A stretch of DNA of 55,479 nucleotides from Pirellulaceae bacterium (GCA_028280445.1 JANQLU010000061.1:1-55479), one strand, 5' to 3'. Numbered from the stretch's first letter, positions 26,264 to 34,910 are shown. The notes: a model not told the origin generated them from the letters alone. Program-made: numbers and translations.

Positions 26264-26524
26264 ATGGGACAAAAACGTATGTTGGCTCCAAATCAAGTTC
26301 TCGACAAATATTATTTGGATGCGCGGTGTATGCTGATCGAAGTCGCGGCGATTCTCGATCGCTACGAACGCGCAAAAAATTCAACTCCGGAAAACGGGCA
26401 CGCAGCTTTGCCCGAAGATCCGCGAATCGACCAACTTTATCAAACTCTGAAATTGTTGAGCGAATCGTCAAACACTGATGACCGCAGTGAGCAAGTTTTA
26501 AACCTGTTTTCCGACCTCGATTAA
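26264..26524 (+). CDS. Small helical protein, unknown function
   Basis: An 86-residue, mostly helical, acidic protein (YYLDARCMLIEVAAILDRYERA; DPRIDQLYQTLKLL; EQVLNLFSDLD). No family is recognised. ATG at 26264; M6 at 26279 is an alternative. It lies 29 bases upstream of the TatD-family gene and is probably co-transcribed. Size and helical build suggest a partner or regulatory subunit, but this is only inference. Confidence 0.65.
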   Translation: MGQKRMLAPNQVLDKYYLDARCMLIEVAAILDRYERAKNSTPENGHAALPEDPRIDQLYQTLKLLSESSNTDDRSEQVLNLFSDLD

Positions 26525-26553
26525 TCCATCACGCTTCGTCAAAAGAAATTATC

Positions 26554-27399
26554 ATGCAAATCATTCAGCCACATTATCACGCAATTGCCAGGACAGCGCA
26601 GGATTACGAACGAATGGCAATGAGCGGCGTCGTTGCCGTTGCCGAACCCGCTTTTTGGGCAGGATTCACGCGCAACTATCCCGAGACGTTTGTCGACTAC
26701 TTTCGACAGATCAGCGAATTCGAGCCCACACGGGCCGCGGAATATGGAATCAAACACTACTGCTGGGTCGCGGTGAATCCCAAAGAAGCGGAAAACCCGA
26801 AACTCAGTCACCAGGTTTTGGAACACATGCCAGGGTTTTTTGAAAAACCAACCGTGCTCGGCATCGGTGAAATTGGATTTCACAAAACGACACCCGAAGA
26901 AGAAGAGATTTTTGAAGCTCAAGTCGATATGGCGATCAAATACGATCAATTGATCCTGATTCACACGCCGCACCTGGCCGACAAAGTTCGAGGGACGCGG
27001 CGTACACTCGATGTGCTCAAAAACATGAATGTCGATCCAGAACGCGTTTGGATCGATCACGTCGAAGAGCACACTATTCGTGAACCGCTCGATCAAGGTT
27101 ACTGGGTCGGCTTTACAATCTATCCCATCACCAAATGTTCGCCGCGCCGCGCTGTCGACATGTTGGAAATGTATGGTCGTGAACGAATTCTGGTCAACTC
27201 ATCAGCGGATTGGGGACCAAGCGACCCGTTTACTTTGCAAGAATGCATTATGGATTTTCGTGGTCGCGGGCACTCGTTGCAGGAAGCGATCGAAATCTTT
27301 CACAACAACCCATGTCGGTTCCTGGGACAAAATCCAAAATTCGACATCCAACCCGTTCGAGTCGAATCCTACTCCGAAGAAGTGCAGCCCGTCGCCTGA
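26554..27399 (+). CDS. TatD-family metal-dependent hydrolase, EboB-like
   Basis: A 281-residue amidohydrolase-fold protein. Metal ligands are visible: HxH at residues 7-9 (QPHYHAIA), Glu in GIGEIGF, His in LIHTPH, His in WIDHVEEH and Asp in SSADWG. The opening (PHYHAIARTAQDYERM), AEPAFWAGF and VAVNPKEAEN match, from memory, the TatD-like protein (EboB) encoded in ebo clusters linked to metabolite export in cyanobacteria and other bacteria. No eboC-type prenyltransferase, eboD or eboE gene is present here, so the substrate is unknown. It ends an apparent three-gene unit starting at 24910; repeat A3 begins 31 bases after the stop. Confidence 0.85.
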   Translation: MQIIQPHYHAIARTAQDYERMAMSGVVAVAEPAFWAGFTRNYPETFVDYFRQISEFEPTRAAEYGIKHYCWVAVNPKEAENPKLSHQVLEHMPGFFEKPTVLGIGEIGFHKTTPEEEEIFEAQVDMAIKYDQLILIHTPHLADKVRGTRRTLDVLKNMNVDPERVWIDHVEEHTIREPLDQGYWVGFTIYPITKCSPRRAVDMLEMYGRERILVNSSADWGPSDPFTLQECIMDFRGRGHSLQEAIEIFHNNPCRFLGQNPKFDIQPVRVESYSEEVQPVA

Positions 27400-27429
27400 T
27401 GGTCTGGCAATGGTTTGAAAATCACACGC

Positions 27430-27633
27430 GTAGGGCCGGTTCCCACCGGCCAATCCACCTGATACAAGCACGAAGCGCCAGCGAGTGATTTGACCGTGCG
27501 GCGATGCCTGAACAGACTATTCAGGCAATGCCGACCGCGCAAAACTTCTCACTTGCGCTTCGTGCTCGTAAGATTCAATGCAATTTCCTAAGTGAGGCCG
27601 GTTGTTGGAATGGCCGGTGGGAACCGGCCCTAC
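27430..27633. repeat. A-type repeat A3, split by a nested C-type palindrome
   Basis: Left A arm at 27430-27451 and right A arm at 27612-27633 are reverse complements but lie 160 bases apart instead of 12-14. Between them sits a C-type inverted repeat (27464-27488 with 27549-27569), and inside that a third inverted repeat (GCCTGAA...TTCAGGC, arms about 27498-27512 and 27520-27535). The result is three palindromes nested like dolls. No coding sequence is present in the whole 27400-27866 spacer. Confidence 0.85.
27464..27569. repeat. C-type inverted repeat, copy C1
   Basis: ACAAGCACGAAGCGCCAGCG (from 27464) pairs with GCGCTTCGTGCTCGT (to 27569), with a four-base deletion in the right arm. It is related to C2 at 43441-43536, which shares GCGCTTCGTGCT and GTAAG. 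It is inserted inside A3 and itself contains a smaller palindrome. Confidence 0.75.
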
Positions 27634-27866
27634 TACAAACCCCGCAACCACATCGTGGATGTTTGTTGGTAAATTCTTGAAACTGAAAAAAATTCAGATA
27701 TAACGACAGTGGCGACGTTGAAAAAAAACGGCGACATCATTCCCCTCAAGAAATCTCATCTTCCTGATGACACTCAAATAAGTTTTGGCTGGGTGTCGCG
27801 CAAAACACGAACATTCGTAACAGGAATGTTCGACCGCCCCCTTCGAATTCCGTTCTGGAGCTTTTT

Positions 27867-28823
27867 ATGAAATTCAAGCTTGTCTTTTGTTCAGCGATAC
27901 TTTTCTTGGCATGTTCGTTGGATGGAGAAACCATCACGCAGTTGTGTGCCCAAACAATCCATGGTCAACGAGTGAGGCGTATTCTGATTGCCGAACATGT
28001 TGAGGTTGTTGGTGCCGCCAAAGCTAAAGAATCAAAAGTGTTCATTGGTCCGTGTCACTTCCTTCGCGCCAACTCAACGCGCGACGATTGGAAGTCATAT
28101 GTCGAAGCCTACACACCACCGCGCGATTCTCGGCCACTCTATACCCCTTTTGTTTACGAAAAATTCCCCAAGGTATTAAATTTCATTGGTCAGCTCACGA
28201 CCAGCAAAAATCATCCCAAAAAAATCATCGACAAAGAACGTGTCGGTACAGCGAAGTTCTACTTTGAACCGATTCCTGATCCTTTTGACCCTTTCGACTT
28301 TCTAAGAGTTCCGGCGCCAACCGATTTATTTGATATGTCGTTTGGAAAAACCGGACCCAGTGTCATGTTTTTTCGAGATTTGACAAAGTGGTTTGCACCG
28401 TCCAAAGTTCACGACCACACGTGCTATTCTCTACAATTAAAAATTGACGGACCAAATAACGTCAGTCGCACAGATACGCTTGGAGATGCCTACAAATATT
28501 TAGCTGCGATCTATGTTGAAAAACCTGATGGTACACTTGAACGACTGGCGTCAGTCGAACCTTACGACAATGCTGTCGAATATCGTTTGTTTTTTGTCAA
28601 GATTCCGGACAAGTACGCGGTAGCCGGGAAGTTCACGATTATTGGCAAAGTATTGAGAAAGGAACATTCATTTACAGATCCCGATGACCCTGGCCATGGC
28701 TGGTCAGATTACACGCCATTTGGGCGCAACAATGGTTTTGAGCGTGAGCTTTTACAGAAGAACGGTGTGAGAAAGTCAGCCAAAACGAGCGACAATGACA
28801 AAAGTCCTGGAGTGAACAAATGA
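27867..28823 (+). CDS. Secreted hypothetical protein
   Basis: A 318-residue protein with a signal peptide that may be a lipoprotein type (FCSAILFLACSLDGE; Cys16 follows FLA). The mature part is beta-rich with several Pro/Phe/Asp blocks (PIPDPFDPFDFLRVPAPTDLFD). No family recognised. It overlaps the next gene by four bases (ATGA at 28820-28823), so the two are translationally coupled. The pair seems more A/T-rich than the neighbouring secretion genes. Confidence 0.72.
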   Translation: MKFKLVFCSAILFLACSLDGETITQLCAQTIHGQRVRRILIAEHVEVVGAAKAKESKVFIGPCHFLRANSTRDDWKSYVEAYTPPRDSRPLYTPFVYEKFPKVLNFIGQLTTSKNHPKKIIDKERVGTAKFYFEPIPDPFDPFDFLRVPAPTDLFDMSFGKTGPSVMFFRDLTKWFAPSKVHDHTCYSLQLKIDGPNNVSRTDTLGDAYKYLAAIYVEKPDGTLERLASVEPYDNAVEYRLFFVKIPDKYAVAGKFTIIGKVLRKEHSFTDPDDPGHGWSDYTPFGRNNGFERELLQKNGVRKSAKTSDNDKSPGVNK

Positions 28824-29998
28824 TTTTCGTTAAGAAATTTTTCGTGGCAACCATTTGTCTTTTTGGGTTTGTCAATTCTACCGGCGCTCAGTGGCTAGAC
28901 CACAATAAGGAATATGTTCTAAATAATGGAATCTCATTCAATGATTTTTCTTACAGTTATGTTTTGAAAAATGGAAAAGCGACTAGTGAATTTGATCTGA
29001 CTACGGACCAGATCAAAAAGCTGAAAAAACTAATAAAAGAGTTTGAGGAATTCCGCGAGAAATCTTTTGAGCTGGCGTTAAAGACGCATGAACGCAAACT
29101 CATGAAACAGATCAAACCCCGCGTTTCAGCAAACGAGTTGCAATGGGAGGAAAGTTATAGGCACTACAAACGCGCCTGGAAAGTCCTTGCACCTCATCAA
29201 CGTAAACGGCTAGATCAAATTCTCACTTGGAGCGGGCGTGGAAAACGAGGTTGCCAGTTTGCCGAATGGAGCAATGCGGAACTTGTGAATCACTGGGAAC
29301 TGGATGACGATCAAATCCGGTCGTTGATTGAAATAACTGGGCAAGCCGAAAAGCAATACCGCCAAGGGCTCAGCAGTTTTCGACTTGCACAGACAGAGAA
29401 GATCTTTGCCGTTTTGTCAAAAAATCAAAAGAGGAAATACGTGGAGTTAATCGATCCAAATCGAAAAATCAACGAAGTTCGTACTGCCAGTTTTCCACCT
29501 TTTAATTTGCTCATGAGTGCCGATTTTAAATTGGAACGAGAAGTGAGGCTCATTGACAATCAATATCTCGACTTAGTAAAAATCGCGCACAAGTACGGAC
29601 TTCGCTCCGGCGAAGTTTGCCGATCCATTGATATCAAAGAACGCAATGCTTACCGCGATATCATTCGTTTTGAAGTTTATCGAGATGAGTTTGCTACAAA
29701 GATCGAAGAATTGCTGAATCCAAAACAACGTGCTGTTGTTGAAAAGTATTACGTTCGGCAGCAACTCCAATATTACGGCCCGGCAGGAGCCATTTTTGAT
29801 CCCGCCATCGCTGCTCGCTCTGGCATCTCAATGAGCAAACTGAAATCGATGAAAAAACTTCGAGCCAAATTAAGTCGCGACGAATCTCGAAAGAAATCTG
29901 AACTGATACGAGCTGGCTTCAAGTTCATTTTGCAAAAGGTTGGCAAAGATACGCGAGGAAAGATCAAAAAATATTTTGGCGATCTCCCGCAACACTAG
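28820..29998 (+). CDS. Secreted helical hypothetical protein with PHQRKR motif
   Basis: A 392-residue protein with signal peptide MIFVKKFFVATICLFGFVNSTGAQW. The rest is strongly helical and basic. Two repeats of the kind L-T-x-D-Q-I-x-x-L followed by a helix and a KVLAPHQRKRLDQIL-like end (near residues 55-135) and again (AVLSKNQKRKYVELI, near 210) can be seen. The LLPHQRKRYKQI motif of the 9938-10726 product matches the first, so the two are probably members of one secreted family. Role unknown. It is translationally coupled to the upstream gene. Confidence 0.72.
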   Translation: MIFVKKFFVATICLFGFVNSTGAQWLDHNKEYVLNNGISFNDFSYSYVLKNGKATSEFDLTTDQIKKLKKLIKEFEEFREKSFELALKTHERKLMKQIKPRVSANELQWEESYRHYKRAWKVLAPHQRKRLDQILTWSGRGKRGCQFAEWSNAELVNHWELDDDQIRSLIEITGQAEKQYRQGLSSFRLAQTEKIFAVLSKNQKRKYVELIDPNRKINEVRTASFPPFNLLMSADFKLEREVRLIDNQYLDLVKIAHKYGLRSGEVCRSIDIKERNAYRDIIRFEVYRDEFATKIEELLNPKQRAVVEKYYVRQQLQYYGPAGAIFDPAIAARSGISMSKLKSMKKLRAKLSRDESRKKSELIRAGFKFILQKVGKDTRGKIKKYFGDLPQH

Positions 29999-30016
29999 TG
30001 TTTTCTATTCGCTTTG

Positions 30017-30071
30017 TATGGCCGATTCCTACCGGTCGTTTTGTTGGATTAGCCAGTAAGAACCGGCCCCA
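30017..30071. repeat. Degenerate A-type repeat, copy A4
   Basis: The reverse complement matches A5 along its full length, including the spacer AATCCAACAAAACG, with several substitutions in each arm. It lies 19 bases after the stop of the 28820-29998 gene. The decay shows an older insertion than A2, A5 or A6. Confidence 0.75.
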
Positions 30072-30250
30072 CTTCAGTTTTTTTAAAAGCTGTTAATACG
30101 AAAGAGTTTAGGGAGTGCAGAGGAACATTTTTTTAGTGAAAATGTGGACGTCGAGAAAAATTAGTTCGTGAATTGCTAGGGAGCACCGAACGCGCGCTAT
30201 AAATTTACATTCGGCGCGAAACCGCCGTCGTGGGAAAAATGGGATGGCGT

Positions 30251-30275
30251 CGGGCGATGAAGCCCGCGCTCTTTT
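30251..30275 (+). terminator. Terminator-like hairpin between converging genes
   Basis: CGGGC (30251-30255) and GCCCG (30262-30266) form a short GC stem with a 6-base loop, and CTTTTT follows at 30271. It is too far from the plus-strand stop at 29998 to be certain. It may also serve the minus-strand operon ending at 30283. Confidence 0.4.
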
Positions 30276-30282
30276 TAACTCA

Positions 30283-30633
30283 TCAGCCGAAAAATGTTGG
30301 CGGACGGACCAACGTTACTTGAGAAATGAGATCAGCAATTTCCTTGGAAATGTGTAACTCCCCATCGATTTGATAGTGGGGCTGCTCAGCACCGATTTGC
30401 TTGAGCTTGACGTCAAACAGGGATTGAAAAAGTTCGACGGTGGCTTCGCATCCCAAACCAAAGTCGGTTCGAAAACAGGTGACGCCCTTAGCGGCAAACC
30501 AGCGAAAGCACTTTTCGATCGCCTCCGGCGGTGGACGAAGTTTATCAAGATTGGCCGTGGCGACATCCATGTCGTCCGTTTCACCGCGTAACAGCACATC
30601 GAATGCAATCGTCGAAGTTGTCTTATTGGGCAT
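30283..30633 (-). CDS. Free subtilase-propeptide homologue (candidate trans inhibitor/chaperone)
   Basis: A 116-residue protein beginning at ATG 30633, 16 bases after the stop of the subtilase gene. The longer open frame would overlap that gene and is not used. Its sequence matches the N-terminal propeptide region of the adjacent subtilase from end to end: FDVLLR against FEVVVR, a KC...GV...F......F..LF.VKLKQ block against KC...GI...F......F..FFGTRVSKQ, and LISQVTLVRPPTFFG against LIDRAYIQHEPVFFA. Propeptides of S8 and S53 proteases fold as ferredoxin-like domains that inhibit or help fold the enzyme. A free copy next to the protease should act in trans, like fungal I9-type inhibitors. No signal peptide. 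Confidence 0.78.
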   Translation of the reverse strand: MPNKTTSTIAFDVLLRGETDDMDVATANLDKLRPPPEAIEKCFRWFAAKGVTCFRTDFGLGCEATVELFQSLFDVKLKQIGAEQPHYQIDGELHISKEIADLISQVTLVRPPTFFG

Positions 30634-30649
30634 TTGACCTTTTGGAAAT

Positions 30650-32131
30650 TTACAGAACGGCGTTAATTGCTCTGGCGGCATCGACGAGACCGAACCCGGT
30701 CGCCAAATCGGGACCGACGGTAGCATGTTCGCCATGTGCGTTGGTTCCAACCGTAATATCGCGAGCCGTATATTTTAGCAAATTACGAATATCGTCGCCA
30801 GTTAACGAAGGGTCAGCTTGTTTGAGCAATGCACAAACGCCGGCAACCATTGGCGATGCGGCGGATGTGCCACTGAACGCGCCCCAGCCATCTTCCTTGT
30901 CCAAAACTGCTCCGCGTTGAACCGGCAGAACGATGTAATCTGCAGTTGGCGGCACTCCGCAAAGACCCGAGAAATCCGGGACCCGGCGACCAGGAAACCA
31001 AGTTGACTCGAATCCGCTCGTGTAAGTTGTTGCCGAATAATTCAGATCTTTGTCGACCACAACTCCGCCAATACTGAGCACTTCGGGCATACTTCCAGGA
31101 AAGCCGAAATGTCCGTTGCCTGCCGAAAAACAAACCACGATTCCGCGAGAAACAGCATCCAATACTGCGAGATACAACGGTTTGAGCCAATTGGGCATCG
31201 ACGTGCCTGGGTGATCAACACTGTATCCCCAACTATTGGTCATGATATCAGGTCGTAGCTCGACCGCTGTCTTGAATCCCAAAGTTGGATTGAAACCCAT
31301 TTTGACGCCGATGAAATTGATGCCTGGCGCTGTTGCCAGCAAGTTTGCACATTCGCCTGTGCCGTGCCCGTGATCGTCGGAAGTATGGTCGCTGGCGTCA
31401 GGTGCGGTGACGGCCAGAAAGTTATAACCCTGTTCTTTAAAAAACGGGTGATGATAGAAACCGGTGTCCGGCATCGCAACCTTGACTCCTTCACCATCGA
31501 TCCCAAGTCGGTGAACTGATGAAGCTCGCAATATTTGAGCCACGTCAACCGGAACGCGCAAACGGAATTTGTCAGGCCAATGCGGCGGAATCGGTCGTTC
31601 GTTGGCAAAAAACACCGGCTCGTGTTGGATATAAGCTCGGTCGATTAGCAAGTCCAGGTTGTCGACTTTGGGCAATGACCAGGGGTCACCCTTGCCGGGT
31701 GCATACATCGCATAATCTTTCGGCAAGTTGGCCGATTTGGGCAACGTCTGTTTGGAAACTCGTGTACCAAAGAATTTCTCAAAATGACTGGTAGGACACG
31801 AAGCAGAAATGCTGAATCGGCCGACTTGTTCAACCGAAATTCCGTGTCGCTGTAATTTTCGTGAAACCTCGACACATTTGTCTGCGGCTGGTACGTAATC
31901 GGACAGGCTGCTGACACTTGGTAATGCATCGAGATCAAACGCGGACTTACCTGTATCGGGACGCACTACAACTTCGAAGACAACGTCCTTAGGCTTCTTG
32001 TCTGCAATCACTCGGCTATAACCTGCACCAACCTTGCCTCCCCCATCCGTTTTTTTCGCAGATGACCTGCGGGTCGAAGACGGCTTTTTTCTGGCCGAAA
32101 CTTTTTTTTTGGTTCGTTTTTTCTTAGCCAT
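30650..32131 (-). CDS. S8 family subtilisin-like protease, no signal peptide
   Basis: A 493-residue subtilase. Residues 1-30 are Lys/Arg/Ser-rich (MAKKKRTKKKVSARKK), not a signal peptide. Residues 48-180 form a propeptide-like domain. The catalytic domain has Asp222 (AMPDTGFYHH), His256 (DDHGHGTGE), oxyanion Asn339 (SAGNGHFG) and Ser423 (GTSAASPMVAG), so it is complete. Unlike typical secreted subtilases it should stay in the cytoplasm, and the basic tail could bind nucleic acid or acidic proteins. It is followed after 16 bases by the free propeptide homologue. It lies in the same direction as the S41 and CHAT-like genes upstream but 616 bases from them. Confidence 0.9.
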   Translation of the reverse strand: MAKKKRTKKKVSARKKPSSTRRSSAKKTDGGGKVGAGYSRVIADKKPKDVVFEVVVRPDTGKSAFDLDALPSVSSLSDYVPAADKCVEVSRKLQRHGISVEQVGRFSISASCPTSHFEKFFGTRVSKQTLPKSANLPKDYAMYAPGKGDPWSLPKVDNLDLLIDRAYIQHEPVFFANERPIPPHWPDKFRLRVPVDVAQILRASSVHRLGIDGEGVKVAMPDTGFYHHPFFKEQGYNFLAVTAPDASDHTSDDHGHGTGECANLLATAPGINFIGVKMGFNPTLGFKTAVELRPDIMTNSWGYSVDHPGTSMPNWLKPLYLAVLDAVSRGIVVCFSAGNGHFGFPGSMPEVLSIGGVVVDKDLNYSATTYTSGFESTWFPGRRVPDFSGLCGVPPTADYIVLPVQRGAVLDKEDGWGAFSGTSAASPMVAGVCALLKQADPSLTGDDIRNLLKYTARDITVGTNAHGEHATVGPDLATGFGLVDAARAINAVL

Positions 32132-32747
32132 GATGATTTCCTTGAAATAAATTCTGGTCGATGAAACAACGGGCCGAAGCCAAGGTCAAGCCATGTTGAA
32201 TAGTGACGATTCGCTGGCCCAAGCGGTTGATTCGAACACTTGTTGATATGTCCCGTCATCTTCCAGCGTTGAGTCGCCATGCGTCATTACAGCGTCGTCT
32301 TGAATAAACGGCATTGACTTATCTCATTTGCTTGGCACAGACACATCATTCAATGCGAGAAGACTGCATTGTGGTTAGTTTGCACAAGTAGTTCCAGAAA
32401 TTTTGGCCGTTTCTCCATCGCATTGTCATCAAAAGCAATTTGTTCCCCAACGAGGAAGTACATTCGGGGATAAATGGGGAACGCGTTAGCCGATGAAGCC
32501 GAAATAGATTTGGAGCTTGCAATTCTCGCGGGCGAAGTTTCGGAGCTTTGAAGCACATTGAGCCATTGCTAGAGAAGCAAACAACCAGACATCAGCTCTT
32601 TTGCCACTTTGAAAGTAATTCCAAATGCTAAACCGCCTCAGGTGCGCACTACGCACACAAATATCTTCTTGCCGTCACGATGCAACGATCTTTGTTGAGA
32701 CCATTCCTGCCGCGCTGTCGGTTCGTTTAACTCACTTCGCCTGAATC
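32132..32747. other. Spacer between S41-type and subtilase genes; small ORFs only
   Basis: The 616 bases hold no large gene. On the minus strand there is a 42-codon ORF (32186-32314) and, further upstream, an open frame ending at 32350 whose last 37 codons (from ATG 32463, MYFLVGEQIAFDDN) look more protein-like than the rest. Either could be a small gene or the remains of a decayed one. None of the repeat families is present, which is unusual for a spacer of this size in the window. Confidence 0.5.
32186..32314 (-). CDS. Possible 42-residue acidic peptide upstream of the subtilase
   Basis: An ATG-initiated 42-codon frame (MPFIQDDAVMTHGDSTL... ending SSLFNMA) ends 54 bases before the subtilase start and is read in the same direction. 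It is acidic with several Ser/Thr and no membrane helix. Only a weak purine stretch precedes the ATG. It could be a leader peptide, a protease substrate or chance. Called at low confidence because of its position only. Confidence 0.25.
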   Translation of the reverse strand: MPFIQDDAVMTHGDSTLEDDGTYQQVFESTAWASESSLFNMA

Positions 32748-34910
32748 TCAAGAGCGGAGTCGAATCAGTCGATTGGTAACTACTTGGTCGTGGTCATATC
32801 CCTTGATCACCATCGTTGCCTCGCCAACTGCGCTAGGCACAGTGAATTCGACCGGCGTGCCTGACACCACAATGCTCATAAAGTGCTTTCCGTCAAGGAA
32901 AATTTCAAGGTCACTGACTCCAAAGGTATGGCAGGTGACGTTTGTGTGTCCCCCAGTGACAGACGTCTCGACACGGAGATCATACTGATCCATCGTCGAC
33001 AATTCCTCCGTTGCTCGAATGATCATGTCTTGATTGTGTTCCATGACATCCCGTAGCGTCGGCTGATATTCGATGTCTGGTCGAATCCCCAAGTCCTCCA
33101 GCAGTCGACCTTCATTCGGATCGGTTCGAATGCAGCGACGGACCGTAAGCCCAAAGTACAAATTCGGCGGGAGTTGCTTCAAGCCGTTTGAACCATTGGC
33201 CGGGTAAACATTCAGTGTGTCATTCATCCAAGGCACGTGTCGGATTTCGTGCCGTAGCTCTCCGTCCGTGACGGACCAAATCGTGCCACCAAATTGAGAA
33301 TTTGGACCAGAATTCGTAGCATTACTCGTGATGGAAACGCCGTTGGCATTAAAAGCATTTCTCAGATCTTCCGAAACGATGCCGTTGTCCAAATCCGCTT
33401 TCAAAGCAATATCCAAGTGGAACGCCGGAAGGAACAACCGGAGCACATCGAAGCTCCAGTTATTCCCGCCTGCCGCAGCCATGTTCTTGTCAATGCACAA
33501 TACGCGACCAATTGAATGGTCGATGAATCCTGCAGCAAACATATCTGCTGTGCTGAACGCCAGGGCATCGGTCACCAGCACGACCGGCCCGAAATAGTAT
33601 TGGCCCAGCTGGTTAGCATCGGCATCAGTCCCTTGGATTGGATAACCTTGTGAAAACGCCTCGCCCGTGCGCAGCGCTTCGTCGATAGACTGCTTCCAGC
33701 GGTCAAAATGCGATGACGCCGTCATCATTCGCCGGATGGTTTGGGTCGCCCGGAATTGGAAACGAGTCGGCGTGATCGTTCTGGGCGTAAGAAGTTGCAG
33801 CAAACGTTCGCCGGCCGCGATATACCCGCCTGAATTACCTCGCATGTCAATGATCAAACCGTTTCGTGGAATATGTTCGAACGCATCGATCATATCATTG
33901 GCGATGTCATCTACATTACTGGCGCTAAAGTGGTACAAACGGATGTACGCAAACGTGCCTTCGGCGGTTGTCACCGATCCGAAAACAAAATTGTTCTTTT
34001 GCCCAATTATTACCGGGGTGCCGTCTCCCAGTGCGTCGATCTCCGTCTCCCGTTCATCAAAGGATTCGGGCATGAATTTCGCTTGTTTGACGAGCTGGTT
34101 TTGAAACAGTTCAAGGTCTCCACCAAAGCCGATGGCATTGCGACCGATGGTCGGTGCGTCTGGTACCAATCCCAGATCAAACCCCATCCATTTAAATCGC
34201 TCTTCGAATGGTTGATCTTCGACCAGGAACCTCAGATTGACCCACGATTCGATCGGCCACGCGAATCTGGAAAGAGAACGTTGCGTCAAGAATTCGAGGC
34301 TCCGGGCAATCGAAGCTGGTTCGTTGCCACCGTCAAATAGGTTCGCCGTCAGTCGGATGTGCCGGGCGATCGGCGTGCCATTCCAATGAGTAACGACGGC
34401 ACCAGCTTTCAGGTATTGCATGTCCTGGTCCGGATGAATCTTGGTCACGACGTAAGATTCGTTGCCCTCGATCCAACAACGTTCAATCTGAAACGGCAAG
34501 ACCGCCGAGATACCATTGACATTGCGGCCGTAGAACGCCAAGTGCCGATCCCTATTGCGGGTGATTAATTGGACAATGCTTTGGTGAAACTCCTCGTCGG
34601 TGAGTTCGGTCAGATGCGGCTCTAGGCGATCAAGCGAACGAATCGCATCATATCCAAACTGGGCCTCTTTCATTGTCCGGTGAACGTAGATTTCTGAAAT
34701 AACAAACCGAATTTGCTCGATCATCCGGCGACGTTCAGCGTTCGTGTATATTGGTGTAGCCAATTCCTCCTCTTCTATCAAGGAAAAAGTTCTCGCGACG
34801 GTCACACCTTGCGGCGACGTAATCACCTTCGTTCCTTTTTCACTTGCTGACTGAAAATTGCGAATCCGCTCTTCAGAAAACGACTTTTCAACAACCTGTG
34901 TTATTTGCAT
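32748..34910 (-). CDS. S41-type (C-terminal processing peptidase-like) protease, no signal peptide
   Basis: A 720-residue protein. Residues 1-130 are helical. A PDZ-like portion lies around 130-200 (VVTKIHPDQDMQYLKAGAVV). The S41 core has LIIDMRGNSGGYIAAGERLL (residues 352-371), the nucleophile region DALAFSTADMFAAG with Ser453, and Lys475 in CIDKNMAAAGGN as the possible base. The C-terminal 75 residues (RVETSVTGGHTNVTC ... EFTVPSAVGEATMVIKGY) look like a beta-sandwich, possibly for substrate binding. Tail-specific proteases of this family are normally exported, but no signal peptide or membrane helix is seen. It follows the CHAT-like gene by 90 bases in the same direction. Catalytic residues are assigned by motif position only. 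Confidence 0.82.
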   Translation of the reverse strand: MQITQVVEKSFSEERIRNFQSASEKGTKVITSPQGVTVARTFSLIEEEELATPIYTNAERRRMIEQIRFVISEIYVHRTMKEAQFGYDAIRSLDRLEPHLTELTDEEFHQSIVQLITRNRDRHLAFYGRNVNGISAVLPFQIERCWIEGNESYVVTKIHPDQDMQYLKAGAVVTHWNGTPIARHIRLTANLFDGGNEPASIARSLEFLTQRSLSRFAWPIESWVNLRFLVEDQPFEERFKWMGFDLGLVPDAPTIGRNAIGFGGDLELFQNQLVKQAKFMPESFDERETEIDALGDGTPVIIGQKNNFVFGSVTTAEGTFAYIRLYHFSASNVDDIANDMIDAFEHIPRNGLIIDMRGNSGGYIAAGERLLQLLTPRTITPTRFQFRATQTIRRMMTASSHFDRWKQSIDEALRTGEAFSQGYPIQGTDADANQLGQYYFGPVVLVTDALAFSTADMFAAGFIDHSIGRVLCIDKNMAAAGGNNWSFDVLRLFLPAFHLDIALKADLDNGIVSEDLRNAFNANGVSITSNATNSGPNSQFGGTIWSVTDGELRHEIRHVPWMNDTLNVYPANGSNGLKQLPPNLYFGLTVRRCIRTDPNEGRLLEDLGIRPDIEYQPTLRDVMEHNQDMIIRATEELSTMDQYDLRVETSVTGGHTNVTCHTFGVSDLEIFLDGKHFMSIVVSGTPVEFTVPSAVGEATMVIKGYDHDQVVTNRLIRLRS

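Noticed and set aside
32346..32558. A 70-residue minus-strand ORF in the S41/subtilase spacer
   Set aside because: A different frame of the same DNA looks more protein-like at its end, and neither has a ribosome site. I describe it only as spacer content.
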